Origin: Mangrovibacterium marinum
Lineage (GTDB): Bacteria; Bacteroidota; Bacteroidia; Bacteroidales; Prolixibacteraceae
DNA: 64,000 nt
NCBI RefSeq assembly: GCF_003046625.1
Contig: NZ_QAAD01000007.1
Location: forward strand, 124,001-188,000
Direction: 5' to 3'
The translations under genes were made by a program, and so were the position numbers. Positions 63,454-64,000 of the stretch are shown here, in pieces. The notes beneath the pieces were generated by a model. The model was not told the DNA's origin and did not search any database. It worked only from the letters and a program-made list of their open reading frames with translations. The number at the start of each line of letters is the position of its first letter. Position 1 is the stretch's first letter.

Positions 63454-64000
63454 TTGCTTTAGGCGCGCCAACGCTTGCCGGAAGTCCAAATGAGACAACC
63501 GTGCCTTTCCCTAACGTTGATTCGATTCGGATAAAACCACCTTGTTTTTCAATCAGCTCCTTGCAAAGAATCAGCCCCAGGCCACTACCCGACTCGCTGT
63601 TGGTTCCCAGTGTCGATTTATTGGGATTGAAGTTGAAAATTGTCTTCAGTTTTTCCGGATCAATGCCAATGCCGTTGTCACTAACCGAAATAAGAAGGAA
63701 GGGCTGGTTGTTCTCTAAATGCTGATCGCAGCGTATTTGTATTTCCCCGTTATGTAAGGTAAATTTGAGGGCATTCGAAATCAGGTTTCGGATAACAGTC
63801 AGGGTTACATATTGATCACAAATCGCATAGCTTTCGAGCGATAACGCATTGATGATCTGAATGTTTTTTAATTCAGAATGCACCAGCTGCGAATCAATGG
63901 CATCGTCAACCAGATCATAGAGCGAATGGCTCTGGAGGTTCAGCCGGAGTGATTTGCGCTGGTTGTGGGACCAGCTAAGCAGGTTCTCCAATAAATCGTA
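63422..64000 (-). CDS. Sensor histidine kinase, C-terminal part (cut by window end)
   Basis: The frame is open to base 64000, so the 5' end is missing. The visible 192 residues begin in the dimerisation/H-box end (LLENLLSWSHNQRKS) and contain the ATPase N-box TVIRNLISNALKFT near the middle, DNGIGIDPEKLKTIF and GSGLGLILCKELI. It is the catalytic domain of a two-component or hybrid kinase; the N-terminal sensor is unseen. It overlaps the secreted protease gene tail to tail by 32 bases. Confidence 0.9.
   Translation of the reverse strand, partial: YDLLENLLSWSHNQRKSLRLNLQSHSLYDLVDDAIDSQLVHSELKNIQIINALSLESYAICDQYVTLTVIRNLISNALKFTLHNGEIQIRCDQHLENNQPFLLISVSDNGIGIDPEKLKTIFNFNPNKSTLGTNSESGSGLGLILCKELIEKQGGFIRIESTLGKGTVVSFGLPASVGAPKATILQEQVFLS

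Overview
The window is a contiguous piece of a Bacteroidota chromosome, most likely a Bacteroidales/Marinilabiliales-type (Prolixibacteraceae-like) bacterium. I infer this from gene content: an acpP-fabF-rnc cluster, a FeoA-FeoB fusion followed by a FeoB-associated Cys-rich protein, a sigma-54 activator/LptE-like/SecG run, a DUF6452-DUF6048 pair, RprX/RprY-like two-component genes, a short-chain-dehydrogenase mannonate reductase beside UxuA, and a secreted protease with a type IX sorting tail. Many gene starts follow the Bacteroidota promoter -7 element TAnnTTTG. I see no rRNA, tRNA, CRISPR array, transposase or prophage gene. The species cannot be fixed from the sequence alone.

Layout. 1-177: end of a GT3 glycogen synthase. 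347-6372 (minus): ATP-grasp ligase, plant-type glutamate-cysteine ligase and a heterodimeric ABC exporter, which together look like a thiol synthesis and export set. 6654-10745 (minus): OprB-like porin, FeoAB, FeoB-associated protein. 11102-17730: gpmI, DUF3109, an HD hydrolase, acyl-CoA synthetase, a membrane protein and an OmpA lipoprotein. 17791-19845: 2 kb without genes, holding a tandem array of a ~440 bp element, REP-like palindromes and A-tract repeats. 19846-25179 (minus): M20 dipeptidase, FUSC/YccS membrane protein, acyl-CoA dehydrogenase. 25318-28381: AraC regulator divergent from a mannonate (hexuronate) operon with a paired direct repeat between them. 28382-29607 (minus): YpsA/MoCo-carrier-like protein and kdsB. 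29872-35280: sigma-54 activator, LptE-like, TPR-like protein, secG, then groES-groEL. 35616-39535 (minus): DUF pair, CDF metal exporter, UDP-sugar epimerase, duplicated LAB_N membrane protein. 39744-41531: lepA. 41559-44054 (minus): a large HTH-NACHT/STAND ATPase. 44870-47527: stand-alone CBM48 protein and a CPA2 antiporter. 47656-49930 (minus): response regulator and sensor kinase. 50095-50201 (plus): candidate small RNA. 50207-52458 (minus): rnc, fabF, acpP. 52647-55000: purN, a conserved protein, adenosine deaminase. 55219-60661: PHP protein, aldolase/dehydrogenase fusion, sorbitol-type dehydrogenase and FSA-type aldolase, a sugar-phosphate operon of unknown substrate. 60907-63453: secreted trypsin-like protease, overlapping a convergent histidine kinase that runs off the window end.

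The best leads for something undescribed are the HTH-NACHT ATPase (41559-44054), the PHP/aldolase/dehydrogenase/FSA operon (55219-60661), the candidate sRNA (50095-50201), and a recurring class of short-word intergenic repeats found at four places (5309, 6895, 12690, 58581) plus the tandem ~440 bp element at 17921.
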